Below are positions 30,039 to 38,588 of a stretch of DNA of 64,000 bases, in pieces. Every line of letters begins with the position of its first letter. The stretch's first letter is position 1. The position numbers and the translations under genes are program-made. Below the pieces are notes generated by a model, which had not been told where the DNA came from, did no database searches, and saw nothing but the letters and a program-made list of their open reading frames with translations. Origin of the DNA: a bacterium (GTDB taxonomy: Bacteria > Acidobacteriota > Polarisedimenticolia > Polarisedimenticolales > Polarisedimenticolaceae); assembly GCA_024226515.1 (NCBI GenBank), contig JAAELQ010000295.1:26068-90067 (forward strand), written 5' to 3'.

Positions 30039-32207
30039 ATGCACGATCGCGGAGGGAACGGGAACACGCGGGGCGTCCACATCGCCCTCGTCAGCGTGCA
30101 CGGGCTGATCCGAGCGGAGAACCTGGAGCTCGGCCGGGACCCCGACACCGGCGGCCAGACCCTGTACGTGGTGCAGCTCGCCTCCGCTCTGGGGCGGCGA
30201 CCCGAGGTCAGCCAGGTCGATCTGCTGACGCGCCGCGTGGTCGACGACAGCGTGGATCCGATCTACGCGCAGCGCATCGAGGCGATCTCGGAGAAGGCGC
30301 GGATCGTGCGCATCGATTGCGGCCCGGAGGAGTACATCCGTAAGGAAGAGCTCTGGGATCACCTGGACGCCTTCGCGGACAACACGCGGTCGTTCTACCA
30401 GGCGGAGGGTCGGCCGCCGGAGATCGTCCACAGCCATTACGCCGACGCCGGCTATGTCGGCAGCCGCCTCGCAGCCCAGTTCTCGGTGCCGCTCGTCCAC
30501 ACCGGTCATTCCCTGGGGCGCGTGAAGCGGAGACGGCTGCTGGCGTCCGGCCTGAGCGGAGAGCAGGTCGAGCAGCGTTACCACATCTCCCGGCGGATCG
30601 ACGCCGAGGAGGACACGCTGGCCGCCGCCGATCGGATCATCGTGTCGACTGCGAACGAGATCGACAAACAGTACGGACTGTACGACCGGTACCAGCCCGA
30701 GCTGATGCGGATCATCCCGCCCGGAACCGACATGAGCCGCTTCCGCCCGCCTGACGGGTCGGAGAGTGACGCGCCGATCTACGAAGAACTGCGGCGCTTC
30801 CTCCGTCGGCCGGACAAGCCGATGGTGCTGGCGATCTGCAGGCCTGACGAGCGCAAGAACATCGCGACCCTGGTCGACGCCTACGGCGGCTCGCCCGAGC
30901 TGCAGCAGGCAGCGAATCTGGTCGTGGTCGCCGGCAGCCGTGACGAGATCTTCGAGATGGACGACTCGGCCGCCCGCGTCATCTCGGACCTGCTGCACCG
31001 CATCGACTCCCACGATCTGTACGGCCGTGTGGCGTATCCCAAGCGCCATCTCCCGGACGAGGTCCCCGAGCTCTATCGGCTGGCGGCGGCCCACCGTGGA
31101 GTCTTCGTGAATCCGGCGCTGACCGAGCCGTTCGGTCTCACGCTGATCGAGGCCGCTGCGAGCGGAGTCCCCATCGTGGCCACCGAGGACGGCGGTCCCG
31201 GCGACATCGTCGCCAACTGCAACAACGGTTACCTGGTGAATCCGCTCGACGCCGAACAGATCGCCGCCACGCTGTTGAAGGTGATCGAGGATGGGGACAC
31301 GTGGGATCGGATGGTCGAGGACGGGCTGCGTGGAGTCAGGGAACACTACACGTGGGAGGCTCACGCCGACCGCTACCTGAGCGAGCTGCAGACCATGCTG
31401 GCGCAGACGCCGCCCCGCCCGAAGCCCGACCTGCAGCGGCGACCGATGCTGTATCACGACCGAGCGCTGTTTTCGGATCTGGATCAGAACCTGCTGGGCG
31501 ACACCGAGTCCCTCGAGGCCTTCGTCGAAGTCCTACGCCGCAATCGCAAGCGAGCCACCTTCGGGATCGCCACCGGTCGTCGACTCGACTCGGCCCTCAA
31601 CGTCATGCGCCGCCTCGAGATCCCCCGGCCGGACGTGCTGATCACCTCGGTCGGCACCGAGATTCACTACGGTCCCGAGATGACGCCCGACCTGGCCTGG
31701 AGACGCCACATCGATCATCTGTGGACGCCGCGCACGCTGCGGACCCTGCTCGACGATCTGCCCGGGCTGAAGCTCCAGCCCACGCGGGAACGCAATTTTT
31801 TCAAGCTCAGCTACTACTACGATCCGAACAAGGCGCCGACGACCGAGGAGATTTCGCGGATCCTGCACCAGAACGATCAGACGGTCAACATGTTCATCTC
31901 CTTCGGCCAGTACCTCGACATCGTTCCCGGCCGGGCGTCGAAAGGATTCGCGCTGCGCTGGTTCTGCGAGCACTGGGGCATTCCGCTGAACCGTGTCCTG
32001 GCGGCGGGCGGGTCCGGTACGGACGAGGACATGATCCGGGGGAACACGCTGGCGGCGGTCGTGGGGAATCGACACGACGAGGAGCTCTCCGACCTCGTCC
32101 AGGCCGACCGGATCTACTTCGCGAAGGGTTCCCATGCGTCCGGGATCCTGGAGGCGATCGAGCACTACGACTTCTTCGAGACCTGCCGCGTGCCGGCCAA
32201 GGCGTGA
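30039..32207 (+). CDS. sps: Sucrose-phosphate synthase (GT4) with C-terminal HAD-like domain
   Basis: The 722-aa protein starts at ATG 30039 behind AGGGAGG. It carries the sucrose-phosphate synthase signatures GRDPDTGGQT (residues 32-41), GHSLGRVKRRRLL, IIPPGTDMSRF, CRPDERKNI and the GT-B donor site EPFGLTLIEAAASG (about 363-376). It should make sucrose-6-phosphate from UDP- or ADP-glucose and fructose-6-phosphate in the cytoplasm. The C-terminal part (from about 475) matches the sucrose-phosphatase HAD fold but has degenerate catalytic motifs: DLDQN (480-484) instead of DxDxT, and GGSGTD (657-662) instead of GDSGND, so phosphatase activity is probably lost. The next two genes encode a sucrose-phosphorylase-type GH13 enzyme and a stand-alone phosphatase, supporting a sucrose operon. 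Confidence 0.93.
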   Translation: MHDRGGNGNTRGVHIALVSVHGLIRAENLELGRDPDTGGQTLYVVQLASALGRRPEVSQVDLLTRRVVDDSVDPIYAQRIEAISEKARIVRIDCGPEEYIRKEELWDHLDAFADNTRSFYQAEGRPPEIVHSHYADAGYVGSRLAAQFSVPLVHTGHSLGRVKRRRLLASGLSGEQVEQRYHISRRIDAEEDTLAAADRIIVSTANEIDKQYGLYDRYQPELMRIIPPGTDMSRFRPPDGSESDAPIYEELRRFLRRPDKPMVLAICRPDERKNIATLVDAYGGSPELQQAANLVVVAGSRDEIFEMDDSAARVISDLLHRIDSHDLYGRVAYPKRHLPDEVPELYRLAAAHRGVFVNPALTEPFGLTLIEAAASGVPIVATEDGGPGDIVANCNNGYLVNPLDAEQIAATLLKVIEDGDTWDRMVEDGLRGVREHYTWEAHADRYLSELQTMLAQTPPRPKPDLQRRPMLYHDRALFSDLDQNLLGDTESLEAFVEVLRRNRKRATFGIATGRRLDSALNVMRRLEIPRPDVLITSVGTEIHYGPEMTPDLAWRRHIDHLWTPRTLRTLLDDLPGLKLQPTRERNFFKLSYYYDPNKAPTTEEISRILHQNDQTVNMFISFGQYLDIVPGRASKGFALRWFCEHWGIPLNRVLAAGGSGTDEDMIRGNTLAAVVGNRHDEELSDLVQADRIYFAKGSHASGILEAIEHYDFFETCRVPAKA

Positions 32208-32334
32208 CGCCCGGCGGGTAGTAACGATGCGGCGCGCGCGACATTGCGCAGAGGCGTTCCACCGGGCTCTCGACTGGACCTGAGGAATCACGGATTGTAG
32301 ATTGCCTCTTTGTCCGCCAGAGCGAGGCGCCCGC

Positions 32335-34089
32335 ATGACCAACAAGACCGGACCGATCGATGGCCGGCTTCCGAAGGGCGTGATGTTCAACGCCTACCCG
32401 GACAGCATCGGCCGCAACCTGGCCGACACGGTGAGGCTGCTGCGACGACCGGAGCTCGAGGGCTGTTTCTCGCTGTTCTACATCCTGCCCACGTTCTTCC
32501 ACAGCGACCTCGACCGCGGCTTTTCGATCGTCGACTACGACTTCAACGAGGAACTCGTTACGGCGGAGGACATCGACGCCATCCGCGAGCTCGGCCTGGC
32601 CCTCAAGTTCGATCTGGTGCTGAACCACCTCTCCGTAGGCTCGCCGCAGTTTCAGGACCTGCTGGAGCACGGAGACGAGTCCGAGTACAGGGACTTCTTC
32701 ATCGACTGGAACGAGTTCTGGCGCGGTGAGGGCGAGATGGGCTCCGAGGGCCACGTCATCCCGAACAAGGAGCACCTGGACAAGCTGTTCATGCGCAAGC
32801 CGGGACTGCCGATCCTCGACGTGCGTTTCCCGGACGGCAAGGACCGGCCGTACTGGAACACGTTCTACCAGAAGGTGAGCTATCCGGAGCTGAGCCCGGA
32901 GGACCTGCAAGAGATCGAAGGACTGACCTACGAGCAGGCGGAGACGCTGTCGCGCATCTGCACCGAGTTCCTCGAGACCCACGGACACGTGGACGGGCTC
33001 GACGTCGACCGGTTCTCGTGCAGCAAGGACGACCTCGTCCGGATCGTCGAGCGCAAGCGCCGCTATCTGGGGCAGATGGACCTGAACGCGCGCTCGGAGA
33101 AGGTCTGGGCATTCTACGAGGATACGCTGAGCAAGCTGGGACAGTTCGGCGCCCGGATGATCCGAGTGGACGCGTTTGCCTACCTGCACAAGCAGCCGGG
33201 CGAGGCGAACTTCTTCAACAAGCCGGGAACGTGGGAGTACCTGGAACGGCTGCGGCAGATCGCCGGCCGCCACGACCTCGTCCTCCTGCCCGAGATCCAC
33301 TCCGCCTACGGGCACGGGCTGCACGAGGAGGTCGCCGGAGAGGGGTTCCCGATCTACGACTTCTTCCTCCCGGGCCTGGTCATCGACGCACTGGATCGCG
33401 GCACGAACACCCAGCTGCTGCGCTGGGCACGCGAGATCGTGGCGCGGGGGATCTGCACGATCAACATGCTCGGCTGCCACGACGGCATCCCGGTGCTCGA
33501 TCTGGGCGGCAAGGTCGTCGACGGCGTGCAGCGAGAGGGCCTGCTGAGCGACGAGGAGATCGAGGCCATGATCGGCAGAATCCTCGACCGCGGAGGCCGG
33601 GTCAAGAACCTCTACGGCCCCGACGGGAAGAAGATCGCCTACTACCAGGTCAACGCCACGTTCTTCAGCGCTCTCGGCGAGGACGAGATGAAGATGCGCC
33701 TGGCGCGGGCGATCCAGCTGTTCATGCCGGGCATCCCCCAGGTCTGGTACCTGGACCTGTTTGCCGGGCGGAACGACTACCTCGCCGCGGATCGTGGCAG
33801 CGCGGGCGGACACAAGGAGATCAACCGCACGACGTTGCAGATGGACGCCGTCGAGGCCGGGCTCCACCGGATCCTCGTGCGGGACCAGCTCCGGCTGATC
33901 CGGCTGCGCAACACCTCGGCGGCTTTCGACGGCACGCTGACCATTCACGACGCCGAGGAGCACGAGTTGCACATGACCTGGGCCAACGACGAATCCGTTG
34001 CTTCGCTCAGGGCCAACCTGTTCGACTTCACCTTCGATGTGACCCACCGGGACGCTGCAAGCGGGGAGACCCGCCTGTCGTATCGCTAG
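32335..34089 (+). CDS. GH13_18 family phosphorylase, probably sucrose phosphorylase
   Basis: The ATG at 32335 has GAGG seven bases upstream. The 584-aa protein has the GH13_18 hallmarks: start GVMFNAYPDSIG, FDLVLNHLS, the nucleophile in MIRVDAFAYLH (D279), the acid/base in LLPEIHSAYG (E320) and the transition-state Asp in GCHDGIPV (D383). It would reversibly convert sucrose plus phosphate to glucose-1-phosphate and fructose. It is longer than classical ~500-aa sucrose phosphorylases, and the subfamily also includes sucrose-6'-phosphate, glucosylglycerol and glucosylglycerate phosphorylases, so the acceptor is not certain. Its position between sps and spp (127 and 10 bp gaps) favours sucrose. 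No signal peptide is present, so it is cytoplasmic. In many methylotrophs and cyanobacteria amylosucrase, another GH13 enzyme, occupies this place in sps-spp clusters. Confidence 0.88.
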   Translation: MTNKTGPIDGRLPKGVMFNAYPDSIGRNLADTVRLLRRPELEGCFSLFYILPTFFHSDLDRGFSIVDYDFNEELVTAEDIDAIRELGLALKFDLVLNHLSVGSPQFQDLLEHGDESEYRDFFIDWNEFWRGEGEMGSEGHVIPNKEHLDKLFMRKPGLPILDVRFPDGKDRPYWNTFYQKVSYPELSPEDLQEIEGLTYEQAETLSRICTEFLETHGHVDGLDVDRFSCSKDDLVRIVERKRRYLGQMDLNARSEKVWAFYEDTLSKLGQFGARMIRVDAFAYLHKQPGEANFFNKPGTWEYLERLRQIAGRHDLVLLPEIHSAYGHGLHEEVAGEGFPIYDFFLPGLVIDALDRGTNTQLLRWAREIVARGICTINMLGCHDGIPVLDLGGKVVDGVQREGLLSDEEIEAMIGRILDRGGRVKNLYGPDGKKIAYYQVNATFFSALGEDEMKMRLARAIQLFMPGIPQVWYLDLFAGRNDYLAADRGSAGGHKEINRTTLQMDAVEAGLHRILVRDQLRLIRLRNTSAAFDGTLTIHDAEEHELHMTWANDESVASLRANLFDFTFDVTHRDAASGETRLSYR

Positions 34090-34099
34090 GAGCGCGGTG

Positions 34100-34906
34100 A
34101 TGCAGATACTCGCGACGGATCTGGACCGGACGCTACTGCCCAACGGTCGCTGGGAAGGCGATCCCCAGGCCATCGAGCTGTTCAACGAGCTGACGGTCGA
34201 GCACGGCACGCGTGTCGTCTACGTCACCGGACGCAATCTCGATCTCACCGAGAAGGCGATCGCGGAGTACGGCGTGCGTCACCCCGACGTGCTCTGCGGC
34301 GACGTCGGGACGACGATTCGCAGGTACGAGCACGGTCGCTGGAACCCCGACGCGGGGTGGGACGCCCACGTGCGGCGCGCGAGCCCGCGCTGGGATGCCG
34401 CGGCGATTCGCGACGCCGTCGCCACCGTCGACGGCATGCGCGAGCAGGAAAGCGAGCACCAGAACCCGTTCAAGCAGAGCTACTACGTGGACCACGCGCA
34501 GAGAGAATCCGTGCTGCAGCAGGTCGACGGCAGGGTCAAGGGCAAGTTCGACGAGGTCATCGTGTACAGCTTCGACTCACAGGACGGCAAGGGCCTGCTC
34601 GACTTCCTACCGGCCGGCGCGACGAAGCAGACCGCCCTGGAGTACGTGGCGCAGGCCTACGGCTGTCCGAAGGGCGAGGTCGTGTTCTGCGGCGACAGCG
34701 GCAACGACATCTTCCCGCTGACCGCGGGCTTCCGCGGCGTCCTCGTACGCAACGCGGACGATCAACTCGTGGCGAACGTGAAGCAGGCGCTGGAGCGGAA
34801 CCCGAAGCTCGAGGTCTACTTCGCGAAGGGCGACTTCCGCGGGCTGAGCGGCTACTACACGAGCGGGGTCATCGAGGGGGCCTACCACTACGGGCTGTTC
34901 TCCTGA
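34100..34906 (+). CDS. spp: Sucrose-6-phosphate phosphatase (HAD superfamily)
   Basis: I place the start at ATG 34100 because AGGAG (34088-34092) lies seven bases upstream; the GTG just before it is less likely. The 268-aa protein has intact HAD motifs: DLDRTLL (nucleophile D7, acid D9), VTGRN and FCGDSGND (199-203), plus the C2 cap typical of sucrose-phosphatases (PFKQSYYVD, KGLLDFLPAG, TKQTALEYV). It removes phosphate from sucrose-6-phosphate, pulling the reversible synthase reaction forward. It starts 10 bp after the phosphorylase stop, so it is translationally linked. Its intact motifs complement the degenerate HAD domain on the synthase. Confidence 0.93.
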   Translation: MQILATDLDRTLLPNGRWEGDPQAIELFNELTVEHGTRVVYVTGRNLDLTEKAIAEYGVRHPDVLCGDVGTTIRRYEHGRWNPDAGWDAHVRRASPRWDAAAIRDAVATVDGMREQESEHQNPFKQSYYVDHAQRESVLQQVDGRVKGKFDEVIVYSFDSQDGKGLLDFLPAGATKQTALEYVAQAYGCPKGEVVFCGDSGNDIFPLTAGFRGVLVRNADDQLVANVKQALERNPKLEVYFAKGDFRGLSGYYTSGVIEGAYHYGLFS

Positions 34907-34923
34907 CGCATCTGCCCCCGGGG

Positions 34924-34957
34924 GCCGGCGAGCGGGATCGAACCGCCGACCTGCTGA
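34924..34957 (-). tRNA. 3' fragment of a tRNA gene (tRNA-Thr-like), not a full tRNA
   Basis: On the minus strand the sequence TCAGCAGGTCGGCGGTTCG, followed by ATCCCGCTCGCCGGC, reproduces the end of an anticodon stem, a 5-nt variable loop, a well-paired T-arm with TTCGATC loop and the 3' acceptor strand. The matching 5' acceptor strand, D-arm and anticodon 5' stem are absent upstream. It is therefore a partial copy, of the kind left at integration sites in tRNA 3' ends. Confidence 0.55.
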
Positions 34958-35016
34958 TCTCGAACCGGTCGCTGCTGGTGGGCCCAGTGTTTGAGTTGAA
35001 GAGACTGGGGTCCCGC

Positions 35017-35035
35017 GACCGGGCAGTGCCCGGTC
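35017..35035. terminator. Hairpin GACCGGGC-agt-GCCCGGTC between convergent genes
   Basis: An 8-bp perfect GC-rich stem with a 3-nt loop lies between the convergent spp gene and the TSP3 gene. No T-tract follows on either strand, so it is only a candidate bidirectional terminator. Confidence 0.35.
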
Positions 35036-35105
35036 ACAACGGAAGGCGATCTCTGGCCTACGCCATCGATTGCCCCAGAGTCGGTTGTCCACACTCGAAG
35101 CGCAA

Positions 35106-36863
35106 TCAGGGCGCCTCCGGCACGATCGCCGTGAATCCATCGATCGTGAGCAGACCGGCTGCCGGTCCGTCGTACGCCTCGATGAGGTTCGGGGTCGCAT
35201 CGGCCGGGTCCGTGATGTAGACGATGGCCGGGTGGATCAGCAGCAGTCCTCCCGGAAGCTGTGCGATTCCTTGGGACGCCGCGGACAGCGCGATGCGGCC
35301 ATCCGGCAGCTGATCGACGCCGTCGACGTTCGACATGCCCAACGGCGTCGCATCGAGCACCTCGTCGATCGCACCGGTCGTCCGGTCGTAGCGGTAGACG
35401 CCCGACGGACGCAGCAGGAGAAAGGCGCTGACGCCGTCGATCACGACCTGCGCTTGCGCGACCGAGAAGAGATATGTGTCGGCATCGATCATGTCCACGG
35501 CGTTGAGGCTCTGCAGGTTGATCCCTTCGGCGGCCCAGTTCAGATCGACCGTGATCGCTCCACCCGCGCTGCGGACGTATACGTTGGCCGGGGAGAGGAT
35601 CACCGCGCCGCCCGAGGTAAAGACGATGGCCGGCGACGTCACGCTGAACTTGTAGGTATCCGGATTGATGACGTCCAGAGCGTCCAGATTGGTCGATCCC
35701 GGAAGCTGACTCGGGAACGCCTGGGCGATGCCACCACCCGGCGCGGGCGGGTCGTCGTGGTAGACGTTCTGCGGATACAGGATCGGGTTGACGATCTGGA
35801 TCTGCGCCACGGAGAAGTCGAGCCGGTCGCCGAGGTCGCAGATGCCGTCCGTGTCCGTGTCGTCGCCGTCGTTCGCGATGTCGCCGCCGCTCTGGTCCGC
35901 GCCCGTCAGCGCGCAGTCGTCGCAGGTGTCCCCGTCCGCGTCGCGGCAGACGTTGGCATCCAGCGGGTCGGTGTCGTCTCCGTCGTCGACGCCGTCGTTG
36001 TCATCGTCGGCGTCGCCGGCGTCGCAGGCCCCGTCGGAGTCGGTGTCCAGGCCGTCGTTCGCGACGTCGCCGCCGCTCTGATTCGCGCCCGTCAACGAGC
36101 AATCGTCGCACGTGTCCCCGTCCACGTCGCGGCAGACGTTGGGATTCAGCGGGGCGGTGTCGTCGCCGTCGTCGACGCCGTCGTTGTCATCGTCGGTGTC
36201 GCCGGTGTCGCAGGCGCCGTCGGAGTCGGTGTCCAGGCCGTCGTTGGAGACGTCGCCGCCGCTCTGGTCCGCGCCCGTGTTCGTGCAATCGTCGCAGGTG
36301 TCCCCGTCCACGTCGCGGCAGACGTTGGGATCCGACGGGTCGGTGTCGTCGGCGTCGTCGACGCCGTCGTCGTCAGTGTCCGGATCGATGCAGGTGCCGA
36401 AGGTCACGGTGCCGGCGCCGGTTCCCGTCACCTCCCACGGTCCCGTCGGCTGGCCGAAGCTGCTGGGCGCGTCCGTGAAGGAGGAGACCACCATGAACTA
36501 CGTGGTGCCGGTGGAAAGCCCGAGGCCGAAGATCTGCGAGGTGTGCGATCCCTCGGGGCCGTCGTCGTCGTAGCCGATCGAATTCACGCCCGGGGAGGCC
36601 GGATTGAACGCCCCCTGGTAGATCTCGAGGATTCCGTCGAGGTGCGTGTCGCCGCTCCCGGCATACACCGCGTCGAACGTGTACGCGCCGCTGGCATCGA
36701 CGCAGAGCTCGACGACGTCGTAGTAGCACCCTGTCGAGGTGCTGCCGCCGCAGCCGTCCCAGATCGGATCGGTGTTATCCAGAACTCCGTTGACGACGTT
36801 GGATGTGAACGCCAACGTGGACAGGGTGACGAGGGCGAGGCCGATCAGCACGCGACGCATCAT
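35106..36863 (-). pseudogene. Exported TSP3 / 'LDAL'-module protein interrupted by an in-frame TAG
   Basis: ATG 36863 begins a signal peptide (MMRRVLIGLALVTLSTLAFT) with AGGAAGGA nine bases upstream. After 121 codons a TAG (36498-36500) interrupts the frame, which then continues unchanged for another 463 codons. The sequence across the stop is coherent: GLGLSTGTT-stop-FMVVSSF resembles the usual 'GTTYFVV' strand of this beta-domain, and its N- and C-terminal halves have no other partner. The C-terminal part has four TSP3 units (DPNVCRDVDGDTCDDC, DTDSDGACDTGDTDDDNDGV) and then four ~60-aa modules like those in the protein at 24309-25529. Genes nearby end with TAG, so TAG is a real stop here. 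It is either a nonsense mutant, a sequencing error or a read-through gene. Ordinary function would be an extracellular repeat protein. Confidence 0.7.
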
Positions 36864-37100
36864 GGGCGAGTCCTTCCTGGGAGTACGCAGCTCATTGCCG
36901 GTCCACCCCCGACGGGCAGCACAGGCGCGAAACCGGAGAGTACGCGAATTCGTGACTCCTGTGATCCGAAATCCCACGCCTTCCGTACCTTCTTGGGCAG
37001 ATTCGGGGTCACGAACGCCGAATACCTACAATTCTTGCAGGGCGGGCGGTGGCACTGGCCCCGCCGCGTCGTTCCGGCCCAGCGTGTACATTGAGCGCTC

Positions 37101-38588
37101 ATGACCCGACCCAATCCGACGCGCCGCCCCCGATGTCCCGGCGTGGCATACCGCCCGCTGCTCGTCGCCTCGTTGCTGGCGGCCTGCGTGGGGCTGACCG
37201 CCTGTGCCCCGGCGGTGCCCGACTCCGAGCTGCCGCCTCTTCCACGGATCGACGTGACGCCGTTCCTGCCGATCATCCAGGATCGCCTCCAGGAGGCGCA
37301 GCTTGCAGCGCAAAGCAGCCCGCGCGACGCGGACGCGGTCGGGCAGCTCGGCATGCTGCTGCACGCTCACGATCAGTGGGAGGGTGCCGAGCAGGCCTAT
37401 CGGCGGGCGCGCCTGCTCGCGCCGCGCGCGCCGCGCTGGCTGTACTACCACGCCCTGGCGCTCGAAGCGCTGGGCAGGGTTGGCGACGCCATCGACGTCC
37501 TGCGCTTCGCCGTCGACGAGGGCCTCGCCGACACGAGTATGCAGATCCAGCTGGCCATGGTGCTGCTCGAGGACAACGAGCTGGAGCCCGCGCGCGAGCT
37601 ACTGACCCGCACGCTGGCCGACGCTCCGGATTCCGGGAAAGGGCACTTCATCCTCGCACGCGTGCTGGAGCAGGCCGGAGAGCTGGAGCCGGCCCGGCAG
37701 CACCTCGAGCGGACGCTCGTCGTCTCGGGCCACTTCAGTCCCGCGTACTACCTGCTGGGGCAGATCTACCGGCAAACCGGCAACGAGGCGCAGGCGCAGA
37801 AGATGCTTGAGCTTTCCGAGCAGTACCGCGGCGTCCAGGGTCGCGACGACGACCCGCTGCTGGCCGAGGTCACCAAGCTGAACCTGAGCGACCTGCCTCT
37901 GATCGCCCGCGCGGAGGTCGCCGCCAGGCTCGGCCGGCCGGCGGTCGCGCTCGACCTGTTGAACGAGGCGGTCCGCCGGAACCCGCAGAGCCTCGCCGCC
38001 CATACGACCCTCGTGGGTCTGTACGGCGTGCGCAAGCAGTTTGACCTGGCCGAGAAGCACTACGAGGCCGCACGGACGATCGACCCGCAGAACAGCAAGC
38101 TGCAGTACAACCTCGGCCTCGTTCGACTCTCGCAGGGCCGGCGCGAGGAGGCGTCGGAGGCGTTCCTGCGAACGATCGAGCTCGACGCGTCCGATGCCAA
38201 CCCACACGTTCAGCTCGGCTTGATCGACACACAATCCGGCCGCTTCGACGACGCCATGACGCACTACCGGCGAGCCCTCGCGATCCAGCCGCAGGATCGT
38301 CAGGCCAACTGGCTGCTGGGCTACGTCCTGGTCGAACGTGGCGAGCACGCCGAGGCTCTGGAGCACCTCGCGCTGGCGCGAGGCCTGTCCGACCCCGTGA
38401 CACCGCTGGTGCTGGAGTCGATGGCGCGCGCCTACCGCGGCCTCGGCAACGTCGCGGCGGCGCGCGCTGCGCTCGAGGAGGCTCTGAAGATCGCCGGAAC
38501 CCTGAACGACGCAACGCTCGGGCAACGCCTGAGTACGGCCCTCCGCGAGCTCGAGCGGTCCGCGCGGGAGCCGTCCGACGCACGATGA
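37101..38588 (+). CDS. TPR-repeat lipoprotein (495 aa)
   Basis: The N-terminus has a signal sequence ending in a lipobox (VGLTAC), so it is a predicted lipoprotein anchored to a membrane. Residues about 70-490 are tandem tetratricopeptide repeats (for example AEQAYRRARLLAPRAPRWLYYHALALEALGR-type units and AEKHYEAARTIDPQNSKLQYNLG-type units), a scaffold for protein-protein contacts. Its stop overlaps the start of the following CRTAC1-type gene by four bases (ATGA), indicating translational coupling. TPR proteins next to CRTAC1/UnbV proteins recur in Acidobacteria- and Planctomycete-like genomes, where the pair is thought to act at the cell surface; the specific role is not known. Confidence 0.87.
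   Translation: MTRPNPTRRPRCPGVAYRPLLVASLLAACVGLTACAPAVPDSELPPLPRIDVTPFLPIIQDRLQEAQLAAQSSPRDADAVGQLGMLLHAHDQWEGAEQAYRRARLLAPRAPRWLYYHALALEALGRVGDAIDVLRFAVDEGLADTSMQIQLAMVLLEDNELEPARELLTRTLADAPDSGKGHFILARVLEQAGELEPARQHLERTLVVSGHFSPAYYLLGQIYRQTGNEAQAQKMLELSEQYRGVQGRDDDPLLAEVTKLNLSDLPLIARAEVAARLGRPAVALDLLNEAVRRNPQSLAAHTTLVGLYGVRKQFDLAEKHYEAARTIDPQNSKLQYNLGLVRLSQGRREEASEAFLRTIELDASDANPHVQLGLIDTQSGRFDDAMTHYRRALAIQPQDRQANWLLGYVLVERGEHAEALEHLALARGLSDPVTPLVLESMARAYRGLGNVAAARAALEEALKIAGTLNDATLGQRLSTALRELERSAREPSDAR

Noticed and set aside
29589..31457. 622-codon minus-strand open frame
   Set aside because: Antisense to the sucrose-phosphate synthase, which has unambiguous GT-B motifs.
36498..36500. Genetic code change making TAG a sense codon
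   Set aside because: Well-supported genes at 18174, 27306 and 34089 end with TAG at natural protein ends.
36940..37060. Possible small gene or tRNA-like element upstream of the TPR lipoprotein
   Set aside because: Only a weak 6-bp inverted repeat (ATTCGG/CCGAAT) is seen; no arms of a tRNA and no conserved reading frame.
35070..37094. Long plus-strand open frame over the TSP3 gene
   Set aside because: Antisense to a minus-strand gene with a signal peptide and TSP3 motifs; it also runs through the intergenic region.
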